64,000 nucleotides of DNA from Favolaschia claudopus. Lineage: Eukaryota; Basidiomycota; Agaricomycetes; Agaricales; Mycenaceae. Each line of letters begins with the position of its first letter. Positions within the stretch are counted from its first letter, which is position 1. Location of the stretch: positions 124,001 through 188,000 of the forward strand of contig JAWWNJ010000171.1 of assembly GCA_037176885.1 (NCBI GenBank), given 5' to 3'. The position numbers were made by a program, and so were the translations under genes. The notes beneath the pieces are model-generated. The model was not told the DNA's origin. It did not search any database and was given only the letters and a program-made list of their open reading frames with translations. Below, piece after piece: positions 22,322-33,406 of the stretch.

Positions 22322-25300
22322 CTACGACAAATTCGAGGATGTCTCTACTGCTTTCTTGCTATTTTCAATTCTTTCACTGATGTCCGCGACACTCCTAGAT
22401 TGCTGCGACTGCTCGAACAATGGTCTAGCTTGTGCCCAAATTTCAGCAGCCTTTGAATATTCCCCATTACTGGAATGAATGTCTCCTATTGCTTGCATGC
22501 ACTCTGCCCTATGCTTATGCACATCCATCAAAGAAAATCCTTCAAGAGCTGTTGAGAGTACATTGAATGCCTTCATTGTGAGCTCCCCTGCCATAAAAGC
22601 ACATTTCCAAAACACTGCAATGCTTGGTAGACTGCCAACAAGTCTCGTGATAATGGCAGTAGGGAAAATGCCAGAAAAACAGTTGTCCAGTGTGCAGTTT
22701 CCCCTGTGTTTCTCAGGGAGATGTCCTAGTGTCTGCTAAGCGTAAAAGACAGAGGCAAGCAATTTGATGATCAATTGGCCGAAATTTGTCAAACAGCTGT
22801 TGAAATGTTGTGTGTGCTTTAGCAAGTTTGCCTTCTCGCAACTCTAACTCTGCAGCTGCATATTGACACTGAGGCACACCCCGGAAGTAGTTTGCGGCTT
22901 GATAAATTGAAGTTGCATTTTCCAGCTTTTCCAAGACAATGTTTTCACTGACGCCAGTTGCAATATCTAGCATTGCAATATTCAAGACAGCATCTGCATG
23001 CTGAAGGGGGGACATGATTACAGAAGTTTGGCTTAAAATCTGCTCATGAACCTTTCGAGCTCTGGAGTACTCTGTCTTGAGATTGTATATCTCTCCTTCC
23101 AGATTCAATATCAAGCCCTCAAATCCCCCAGCATGAAGACCTGCAGTAAGAACCAAGTCTTTTCCCTTCTGTAATACCTCCAAAGCAGAATTGAAATCTC
23201 CCAGTGCTTCTGTGCATAGAGCTTGCCATCGGATACCCTCACATTGACCCCTAATAAGCCCCGATGCAGCTGCAATCTTATATGCTTTACGAGCAAGTTG
23301 TCGCCCTTGGCCAGGATTTCCGGATTTCCATTGTTGAGCAGCATGCCCGGTGAGAGCACGGACTTGCTCAGTTTGAGAATCACATCTTTCAGCAAGGGCC
23401 AGAGCATCATCGTAAAATTGGTTGGCCAGTTTGGAATCTTCTTGAGTATAGCCAAAATGACCAGCCGCCACATTACAAAGTTGAGCTGAATTAAACTCAA
23501 TCTGAGAATGCACAGTGCAAAAAGGACGAGTACTAACCTTCAGCCTCTAGGTCACCTGTTACTTTAAAATGGTCGCGAGCTTCTGTGATGGATTTTGTGG
23601 CATCCGGAAGTGTGTAAAACACTTCTGACTGAAGCGAAGAAATCACATACAACCCATGAACTGTGTGATCATTGATCATTGGAAGTATCTCTGGAATTCT
23701 TGACATCAAAGGCATTAGACCACGATTCATTGTGAGATTGAAGCCGTTGAGCAAAATAATGCCTTCTGCAGTTTCTTTCAGTATATCACCCTTGCTTCTG
23801 AGCCCATAAGAAAATATGCTATGTAGATTGCCTAGATTTGCACCAATCGAGGGATGATACCGTCCCCCATAGAAGATTTGTCCATGAATCGAGTCCAGAG
23901 TTTCAGCAGGTCAATGAAATGTGCTTGCAGATGTTGCACTAGCAAAGGTGGTAGAGGCTTGGAGGTTTGCAAGTATTCTCGAATTGGTGCTAAGACCTTG
24001 AGTTTGCCACTTTGGTCGACATAAGCCAAGGCACTGCGAATCAAGATTGTTTTGCAGTGCAGGATGTCCAGAATAGGCAGGTTACTTTGCTGTAGGTCGA
24101 TATCAGAGATCCCCTCTGGTAAAAGTGACATTAAATCAAGAAGTTTTGCTGCACGAGGTGAAGCAAGCATTCTAGGGCTTGAAAGGGATAGCATGATAGA
24201 TAGCTCCAGGTTGGAATGCTTATCATAGCCAGCAGATAGCAGATTAGTCCTTCTCGGAATTCCACCGTTCAAAGGTATTGGAGAGTCCTTCTGAACTTGC
24301 AATGTTGGCAATCAGATGAACTGCGAGAGGGAGGTTATCTGTCAAGCTGAGAAGCTGGTAGATTTCACGATCATCTTGAACCTCGTCAACAATGTCCACG
24401 AAGGTTTCATATGCTGCACTTGAACTCAACGGAGTCAAAGGTGGGAGAAATGGACGTGTCCATTGAATATTGCTCGGCCTCTCAGCCCCGCGCATAGTGA
24501 GCTTCAAATATCTTTTCAGAAAAATTATAACAGAATATAAAAGATATTTACCAGGATGGAGACATGAGGAATTTCAGCAATGAGAGCTAGAAACTCTTCA
24601 ACCTTCTTCCTATTTTCTATGGGCTCCCAGGGTGATTCAAAATTATCCCAGATCATGAGACAGGAAGGGCCTGCAGACAGATGGCGAACAATCATTCCCT
24701 GTATACCACGAGACATTCTTAGACCAAGACTGGAAGCTGTTCTCTCTAGCAGTAGATCACTTGTGTAAGCCGAGTCGCAAGAAATAAAGTTTTGAACCTG
24801 ATAGTTATCTATGACCAGACTGTCGTGCAGCGCTGCTAAGGCTAGTGCAGTTTTGCCGATTCCTCCGGGACCTAGAACCACAACGCAAGCGGGAAGATTG
24901 CAGAGAGATTCAACAAGTCCTTTGAGCTCAGTGTCACGTCCGAAGAAAATTTGAGGGGACGCAGGCGACAAAGAGAGGGATGCTAGGCTGCATAGACATA
25001 ATTAGATGCGCATTCTTCATGTTCACTCACGGGAGGTAAAATTGAGCTGACCTGCTATTTATGGAGCTCCACTCGATCTGTAGAAAATAAATAGAGTGTT
25101 TATCCGAAAGTAATTCATACTCACCGAAGATCGATTGTCTGTCATGCTTTGAGATGACAGGATTTCCAGCAATTCCTGATGGTATTTGTCTATCTCTGTA
25201 TCAAACTCTTGGACGGTTGCAGTAAGGCTTGCTCCTTGCATTGTCTGGGAGAGATATGTAATTGGATACAACAATAAAGCCGATACAGTCAACACACCTT

Positions 25301-25824
25301 GAACTGATTGAGCACCGTAGTCAATTCCGTTTCACATCTCTTGAGCTGAGCCACAAGTTCGCTTTCCTTGAAAAGCTGCTTTATGGTCCCGAGGGTCCTG
25401 TTGCTCCCTCAAACAGGCATCGATTTTTTGAAGAATCCTAAACGATGAAAATTGGGTGAAGATGATAGAGGAATCACATACATAGCGAATTGAAAAATGT
25501 CTTGAATTGCCTTGGGGGACTGAATGTCCTCCGAAGAGATTGCTAGATTTGTGAGAAAGTAAAGCAGCTGGTGGATAATTTCCATAATCTGCGAGCATCG
25601 CGCTCTCTGAAACTTGGTCGCCTAGTTTCGGATAAAATTCAGTTCGTTGACGGACCCAATAAGTAATGTTATACGTACCTGTACGATCGGACAATTGCGG
25701 CTACAAGGGTGCAAATAGTGTCGAAGACAGGCATATCGGTCGCAGCAGCGACTTGACGAAGGACATTGGCTGCTACAGCTGTGTATTCGAAAATTTTGTC
25801 TGCTTGGGTGGACGTGGAAGGCAT
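22322..25824 (-). pseudogene. NLR: MLKL-like N-terminus, NB-ARC ATPase, TPR repeats (frameshifted)
   Basis: Fungal NOD-like receptor, a class implicated in nonself recognition and regulated cell death. Domains in order: an N-terminal four-helix MLKL/HeLo-like region (25824-25284), where ATG 'MPSTSTQADKIFEY' starts exon 1; a linker (25214-25055); NB-ARC with P-loop 'GPGGIGKTA', a Walker B-like 'CLMIWDNFE' and 'TMRGAERP'; a winged-helix-like region; then TPR-type helical repeats ('GHFGYTQED', 'AECMQAIGDIHSSNGEY') to the TAG at 22322. Introns with clean phases include 24550-24502 and one near 23535-23500. Five single-base shifts are needed to follow the family sequence: near 25385, 24252, 23845, 22730 and 22575. 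No in-frame nonsense codon occurs otherwise. It may be a young pseudogene or an intact gene with assembly indels. Confidence 0.8.
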
Positions 25825-26949
25825 CAGAAGTGGGGACTTTGTTGTGGACAGGATGCTACTCTTTATACCATCTGATGTTTCTTAGCCGAGTCGACTTAGG
25901 CGTAATTAAAAAACACAGGGCAGATCAAGATCAGAACGAGGCGCTCAAGTCGGTCTCGTATGCATTCGGGTTGCATACGAGACCGAAGTAAATCGAATAT
26001 GTCGACCTTGAAGAGAACAAGGAGATGCAGACGTGCTTGATCACACAAACTCCAGGAGATCTCAAGGAACAAGCGACTGGGGGCGAGCACGGAGTGTTTG
26101 TTAACAAGTGCCAAGAAGTAGACAACACCGTATCGATGACAGAAGCCCAGGCCGAGCTATACCAGTTGAGACGAAAAGCAAGTAAATTATATTGATAGAG
26201 TTCGACAAACCCGCGCAATTCGGCGTCCCAGGTCCCAGTGTCATGCGACTAGAGTTATGACTCCACCCACGAGTACCGACAACACGGACAGTGCCCCAGA
26301 CGCTACGACGAGAAACGATACCATTGAAAAAGAGACACCTCAGATGTAGAGGACCAAAGCGGGAAGGGTTTTGGCGAGCCTGGTGTCAAGCCTGTCGTCA
26401 GGAAGCGACCGTCAATTCTCGAATTATTGGATGTCTCCACTTGAATACCGACGTCAAAGATTTTGATCAATGAAGGCCTGCAAGCCCAGGGATCCCTCGA
26501 TAAGGCGAGCTAAATGAAGACCGCTTGATCAAGGGCATCTGTTTGCCAATCGTATTCCTTTTCGCATCCCAGCTCCACCGAGTAAGCAAACTCCCGCTGC
26601 GCCTCATCCTACTTGATGCGGGTGGCCGAAGGTACAGTTTAGGACAGGGTGACACAGTGGGGTACAACCATGTGGGTCGGCAAACGATCTCAAGAATCGG
26701 CAGGGCACAGGTACTCCGGAGGAAAGACCGTGGACGCAGTTAGTCGACGTGTAGTCTTGACGGACAGTAAGAAAAGAATGCGACAAGTAAAGGTGGATGA
26801 AAGCACATACATGTTGATCCCATCCCTCTCGACTAACGCTCTCTGAATCCGATGGCTTCCACAGCCGCTTGATTCGAGTCCGCATTACACCACCATCGTA
26901 CATTTGGAGCGAGAGTCGCGTCGATGACAGAGCTGATAGAGAGAGCGAG
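25825..26949. other. no gene seen
   Basis: This is the 5' flank of the NLR and the 3' side of the X-A unit. A perfect 16-bp-arm palindrome lies around 25950-25985 (cggtctcgtatgca / tgcatacgagaccg). No exon is supported. Confidence 0.35.
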
Positions 26950-29640
26950 GGTCAGAAGTATGCAAATGTAGAAGATAAGAACGTACCGCAGAGGACGAGT
27001 GCTATTCCGTCGAGGATCGAGTCGTCAGAGCGGCTTCCCCACCCAGCACTTCCCAACTCCCTCCTCTTCGCCTCCTGCTCGTCCGCAGCTACGCTCGCGT
27101 AACAGCTTCCGACAATCCACCCCATCCACATAGGCCCACGATGTGCATAGGCTACTGGGAACGCAGCCGCAGCCGCAGCTGGGGGTGGTACAAGTAGACA
27201 TGCCAATCGTGCAAGGGTAGAGCGGAGGAGGCGGGGGAGGACGGTCGGTACGAGGACACAGAAAGGATACGCAGGACGTGGTCTACGATTATTCGATGCG
27301 TCGATTAGACAGTCGCACACCACCGAGCGAGGAGGTCGACGACGAGTATCACTGAAGATACCTGCCCGGTCGTACGACGCGAGTATAGCCGCAGGTATCG
27401 ACGCGGAGGAGGCCCGAGGAAGAAACTAACGAAGTCTCGCACTAACCACCCTGAGGCAGAGTGTGAGCCGGAACCAATACGACGGGGATGAATCGGGTAG
27501 ATACTCACCACATCCTCAACAGGTGTGAATTCGTTGTCCTGTCCTCTTACTCCTATCCCATACGTCTCTACTGTATCCCATTCCCTTCACCCTTACCCCC
27601 ATCTCGACCCGCCGCACCCGCCCCCCGGCACTCGACATGCTGCATCACTCCATCTCCGTCTCCGTCCCCACCCCCCTCAGTCCCCCCTTACCCTCGCACA
27701 CGAAGAACAGCGGGCGGACCGGCAGTGCTGACCGAACGCACGACGAGCCCCACGAACGCGGAGCCTGCATCAAAGTCGGTATCAGTCAGGCGAACAATTC
27801 AGGGAGCGCGAAGAAACGAAGACCTACCGCGATAAGAGACATAAATGAGCTCATCGCCGTCGTCGAGTATCTGGACCTCGAAGCCGGTGGATTCGTCGGG
27901 AGTGGGTGAGTCTCCCGGGCTGGTGAGCTTGACGGAGACGGCTGCGAGATGGCTGGGAGACGAGACGGGAAGCGGGGGGTAGCCGCCCACGCATACGAAG
28001 ACGACATCGTGAGGCAGCGTATCCAGCCGGATCGATATGAGAATGATAGCGTCAAGCCTGAAGCAGCAAGGCCCAAGTCAGTAACGGATACGACGACAAT
28101 GGATCAAAGCATACGATTGACACACCCGTCAAGTAGCCGTGGGTCCGGTGCATGTGCTATCCCCGTCTCTACACCTTCTTCACTCATCTCCTCCACTCGA
28201 CCATCCGCCCCGCTGCACGCTCCTCTGCCTCGACTTCCTCGCCCCCCGCGCCACCTCTCCACCCTCCGCCTCCCCCTTCGCCCCTCACACTTCGACTTCG
28301 CCGCGCTTTCTGCCAATCTCGACCGGGAAGGGGGGTGAGATAACGGCGAGCGAGACTGATTTCACGAGGAGAGACGAGAGAGCTGCGGGGCAGGTGGAAA
28401 CGACATCGCCAACGCCCAGCGAATCCCGACGGATGGGTGTGAGACGACGGTCAAGACCCTGAAGGAGTCAGAAGCTACAACTGAGGCGCACGAATACTCA
28501 CCGAGAGAGACAAGCCCACTTTCATCAAGTACTCATAAATCACGAATTCGTGAGCTGCGCTCTGTCCTCCTATGACGAGATTCCGCCAGCTCCCGAACCT
28601 GCCGTTGTGCCACGTCGCCATCCCTCCACCCCCACCGCACCCACATTACCCCGCCACGCTGGTTCCCTCGCCTCACATCGACCCCTCCCGCCGCGCGCAC
28701 GTCCCCGTCGCAGACACGGGTGAAAGAATTCGCGCCGCCGAGTGATACACTAGCCCGAGAGATCGATCATAACGTCGACCCCATCTTGCCCAGTAGCCGT
28801 ATACTGCGGCAGAACGAAGACTAAACAGTCGCGGGCAGGTGGGCGGGCGGGTGTCGTGGACGGGTGGAGGGACAAGGTAGACGCGACCTGGACATCGATA
28901 GTGATGGTGAGGTGATGGATTGGCCGACGGTGACGTGGCGCATCCCACTGGCCACCGAAAGCTCGTGCGAGATGCGGAGTAGACGCACACGCATTTACCT
29001 ATCGGTGGCGGATGGAGGTGGAGGTGGAGGAGGACCGGCGCGAGGGATTAACGGAGGCTCGAAGGATTGATCTGGGGGCGGCGATGTGAGAATGTATGGA
29101 GCGCCGAGAACGAAGAAGGCGGTGGGCTCGCATACGCGCAACGGCAAGACGAGCTGATCATACCCCGGTCGTGACGAGCGAACGGAGACGTGGGCGGGGG
29201 TGGATGGGCGGGAGCGAGTGACGTCGGAGGGGCCTGCTCTAGATGATCAGAGCCAAGTATAATACGGGAGGGCACGGCGGCGTCCAAGAGGCTGTTAATG
29301 CTTGGTAAGATGGGAAAAGGCAGAGTGATTATCGTCCGCTCACCGTGAATGAAAATTGTGCTCGAGTCGACGGCATACGCACCGACAAGACACTGGAAGT
29401 TGGTGGAGCACGGGGGCATTACTCCAACCACGACTGGGACTATCCACGAGCGGTGCGAAGGCTGTAAGATGAAGAATATATTGCGGAAAGACAGTGCGAC
29501 TGAGTTTGGGGGGAAAGTAGCGCCGGATGAGAAAGTCTCGAAAGGGGCGACATCCGAACAAGAGAACGAGTCATTTACGGAGGAGGGGCTGGTGCTAGCC
29601 GGGATGGTGCAAGCGCAAATAGGTGCTTGAGGACAACGCT
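26950..29640 (-). CDS. uncharacterised family X, copy A
   Basis: I do not recognise the product. Exon-like segments read on the minus strand are supported by their likeness to copies B-D. They include an exon ending 'YAVDSSTIFIH' before a GTGAGC donor (about 29440-29345) and a frame with 'LVLPLRVCEPTAFFVLGA' running to a Pro-rich stretch. Further segments are 'LTITIDVQVASTLSLHP' plus 'GQDGVDVMIDLSG' (about 28965-28745), 'MATWHNGRFGSWRN...IYEYLMKVGLSLS' (28620-28504, followed by a GTGAGT donor) and 'VVFVCVGGYPPLPVS...FEVQILDDGDELIYV' (about 28020-27845). The alternation of hydrophobic and polar residues suggests a beta-rich protein. A second, partial version of the last exon lies near 28440-28340, so the copy is internally duplicated. 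I could not join all exons into one frame. Confidence 0.4.
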
Positions 29641-31350
29641 ATAAAAATGACGGCCTGGGTGAGGCGAGGGACGAGGCGCAGAGAAATCTCATCATACCTG
29701 CAGATAGACAGATAGCAAGTGGGATGTCTTGGCGCGTGAGACATAGAAGGAGAGTAAAGATTCAAGCGCCGTCTACTAAGAAAAAAAACATCTTCTTTAA
29801 CGACGATTCGAGAGAGTCGATGGAGTATGTACGCACCAAACGCCGCTATTCCGTTCTGTATCACCCGCATATCTGGAGACTCGTCCAATAGCCTTGAGAA
29901 ACCCTCTGATAGCTGCCCAGTTCAAGCCTTCAAGTATTCCTGCGCTGTGGGGCATCGCATCAATATCTTGTGTTTTTCGCACCAGGACGACAATGTACAG
30001 GCACCGCAGCCTCGAGGCCCGTTAGACGACGTGGTACTCAGAGAAGCAGCAAAGAAGGGAGACAGCGCGCTCCGCGACGAGGTAGCTGTGAGGCAAACGA
30101 GTTAGAGGGAAGAAAGTCAGCAAAAAATTTAAAGAGTCTTCGTCACTCATTCAAGCCCTAACCCTAGAGGAAGGGACACGGTCACATGATGGCGCGACGG
30201 TCAAAGAACTTTGCCGATCGTCTGACGCTCACTTGCGCCGAAACCGCGTCTATTAATTGTTTGGCGAGGCCCGCACCAGCTTCGTGAGTTGAAAAAGCTC
30301 TATGGTCAGTTTTCAACTATAGTTCGTCTATGATGCTCATCAAGCAAAACCAGAAGGCATTTGGTGGCGTTTCTCGTGGTCTCCCTGCCGCTCTTGTCTA
30401 CACTAGATCAGTCTAGTACCATCGAAGTATTTGTGTTTGTTCCGAGATGGAACTCAGCTTTCGAGACTCGAGAGTTAGCTTTTTCTACTTCTAATGTTTT
30501 TATAAATACCATTACTTGCAGTCTTACACGCGTCTTCGGGCTCCGTTTGCGGAGACTTGGAGAGAGTTGGCACATGTCCGGCCTCCGTGCGCTATGAGAG
30601 GGATTATTACTGTTTGCTTTAGCTCATAATGCGGGCCGGTGAAGCGCGATTCCCCACACTCTCCATGGTTTGAGACTCTTACCACTATCATCGTCCGCAC
30701 GACGGCAATACCAGTGCATCCACAATACCACACAACTACGCATTCATCTCCAGCTCATGGCCCGGCCTGTTTGCCTTGTTTGCTTTCTTTTTGCGAAGCT
30801 ACAAACAAGTACTCATATGCATCAACTCAATTGTTTAAAAATATACTTTTTGACTAATTTGTCCGTTGAGTCGACCGCTTTCAGGACAGCGAACTCGCCA
30901 AGGCCCAAACCCCGCATTTTCTTCTTCTTTGGCTTCTTGTTGGATTCAGTGCTGACGGTGTCGCACTCCCTCTGCACTCGGCGCCAGCTGGGTAACGGCG
31001 CGGTCGAACGTTCAACTGACAGAAGGATTCAAGCCGCCGTTATATATATATATGGATCAGATCCCTTTTTCGACCGAATTCCCTTTCCTGGCGCAATGCT
31101 GTCCTCGGTTCCATCCTCCAACGCACAACGCACTGATGGGAATCCGCCTTTAAATACCGGACAATAATGCTCCTCATTTACCAGACCTCACATCTCCCTC
31201 CCAATGTCCGATCATCCGCTTCCGGCTTCAATTACAGCCATGGAACCACCCTTCTCCTGATATCACTGCGAATAACACCTTGACCTCCGCTAACACAGTC
31301 GACAGCGATCTATCCTTGACGTTCCACCACGGTGATCAGCAAACGACGAA
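29641..31350. other. intergenic, no confident gene
   Basis: Contains the shared 5' motif of X-A at 30176 and a short (TA)n run at 31041-31053. Several frames of 60-165 codons show no domain and are not supported as genes. Part of the 5' region of G2 may begin after about 31090. Confidence 0.3.
30176..30191. promoter_or_regulatory. E-box-like motif upstream of X-A
   Basis: The 16-bp block 'acacggtcacatgatg' is identical to one at 43674-43689 upstream of X-C. Its core GTCACATG fits the RTCACRTG consensus of Cbf1-type bHLH proteins (established consensus; binding here is inferred). Confidence 0.35.
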
Positions 31351-32120
31351 CATGGATGATTTTCAGCTTGTTGACGACCGGATGGAGGCGTACGACATAT
31401 CGTCCGCTTCTGAATCGATATCGATGTTATCAAACCTGAACGCGGGGCGAACAGTGAGTGCTGTTTACTATTTGACTTGTTTCAGCCTCTGAGTTTATGT
31501 AGGAATCTTGGTGTGGGATGCTATTTCGATGATTTCCTTGACCCCAGCCAAGCGTGTTCAGACCGCGAAGTCTGTTAAACACCAAAGGAATATCTGCCTA
31601 TCCGAATAAATGGATGGGCCCATCATACACGCACTCGACCTCGGAAATGCTCGCAGACAGCGGCGAAAATTCCATCGTCAGGGTCGAGACAGTTGCTCAG
31701 TCGTTCAATGAGTTCACTCAAGACGGAGCGCATACTGTCGGGCCCACTACCTCACCCAAGAATGTCTCATTCAGCGATAACGACAAACAGCATGATCTTC
31801 CGCGCGCTTCATGGGGATGATCGCCGAAGCAAACATCGACCCCTACGAGTTCATCGCCTCCATGTTCGCAGATCGGCACCTCGACGAGGATCGCCTGCGA
31901 GAGGTAGTTCAAAGCTCCCGGTTATCGCTTTCGTCGCGACGGTACAGACCGCCGTCCCGCCAATCGCCGCCGCGACCCTGTTTCCCGTTTGCATCGCAAA
32001 TGCTTCGAATGCGGAGGGATGGAAACAAAACAGTGGCGACGACATCCAGAATCAAAAGTTTACCTTTGCAACCCCTGCGGCCAGAAGGCATACAGAGCAC
32101 GATTCTCAGAAAATAGTTAG
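31351..32120 (+). pseudogene. GATA-type zinc-finger protein G2, frameshifted
   Basis: A plausible start ATG at 31351 ('MDDFQLVDD') opens an acidic first exon with a GTGAGT donor near 31454. Downstream the shared module is clear ('NIDPYEFIASM', 'LDEDRLREV', 31820-31905). The finger 'CFECGGMETKQWRRHP...CNPCGQKAYRARF' ends at the TAG at 32120. These three parts are in different frames: one shift lies near 31800 just before the module, and a second lies near 31920 between module and finger. No GT-AG pair I tried repairs both. The zinc ligands themselves are intact. It is a probable pseudogene of the array. Confidence 0.7.
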
Positions 32121-33406
32121 ATATGTTGTGACCCATTGTGAAAGTGGAGGTAGATAGAATGGGGACCTTCAGTCTGTCAGTAGCATGTCGGAATATGCCA
32201 ATTGATACACGTACCTTTTTCCGATTGATTGATTAGTTCGTCTGCCAAAGCCAACTTGATAATTCAAGCGTTGCAATGCATAGTGAGGATCGAAACGGAT
32301 AGAATTTCGAGATATCCGTCGAGTTCACTACATACTCGAAGGATACTATTGCGCTAAACGGCTGCAGTGAGCACACAGTGAGAAGATAAAAAAATAATAA
32401 TACACTCGACAAGCATTACTTGTTGTGACGGAGTGAGTTTGAATGCTCGACCCATTCGAAGTCCCTAGAAAAATTAAAGACCTAGTTATTCCCGTAATCC
32501 CGCATTATTCGGTGAAGGGTGGCAATAGAACTCGAGAATATTATAAAGTTCAGCGCAGACCCGGACGAAAGAAGTGAGCGGCAGAGAATTTGGCGTGCTA
32601 ATTGTATCGCCAGTCAGATTGCAGTCCCGCGGGAGCTCCAATGACGGATAAGCAGAGACCCGGAGTATATGATTTAGCAGGATACCAGCTTCAGCCGGTT
32701 TGCCAACGTTTTGCTGCTGGCGGTCGCCGATGATTGCAAACGAAATCTTGATACGAGGTATTGACGAGGTACAAAGCTTAAGCCTCGGTCTCAGCAGCCT
32801 AGACGTGCATATGCCCCAACCTTCATGTCGTGCTTGATGTAATGGGAGGAAAGATTCTTTGTCCCGAGTGAGCGTCAGCGTGTGTGGGTGGCCAAGTGGT
32901 GGCAGAAGCAGCGAGAGTCACAGTGTGACATGGGCCAAACAGTGGGCGCATCAAAATGATCTGATGCGCATCATCTCATGCTCAGCCTCCACCTCATCCG
33001 ACGTCGCGCTCAGTTTGAATGCCCCGTCTCTGGTTCTGGTCTTTTACTCCCGCTTCGGGTCTTATGACGCTATGAACGGTGAAGTCATGCACCTTTCACG
33101 ATTCGCAGCAGAGTTGGCAACAATGGGATGTCTCAGCGAGTCAGCCTCTGGGTCTCAGGCAAGTCTCGGGTTTATTTACCCAACTCTGAATTATATCTCT
33201 TGATTTACTTGCTCTACCCTTGACTGCGCTTGTGCGCCGGGAGACGACTTTCCTAACGCCCTCAACCCGACATCGGCGTGCAGACTGAGGTAAATCAGGT
33301 CATCTGGACATATTTTCCGGCAGCCGCACTGCCTTTCGCGACCCTATGCATAAAAGCTCATGAATGCTTTGTGTTCAGTTCGTACCCCCCTGATCATATC
33401 ACTCTC
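32121..33406. other. no gene seen
   Basis: Intergenic DNA between G2 and the S28 peptidase. The frame at 32859-33203 has no domain and lies in the peptidase promoter region. Confidence 0.35.

Noticed and set aside
25950..25985. Perfect palindrome as a possible terminator or origin
   Set aside because: A single short palindrome without T-run, repeats or neighbouring gene end; no function can be supported.
27488..28462. Plus-strand Ser/Pro/Arg-rich frames over X-A
   Set aside because: Splice donors and paralogue conservation support the minus strand; these frames are shadows.
31905..31990. Programmed ribosomal frameshifting between module and finger in G2 and G3
   Set aside because: No slippery heptamer or shared structure is present; G4 encodes the same region without a shift. 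Mutation, an intron (G3) or an assembly indel is simpler.
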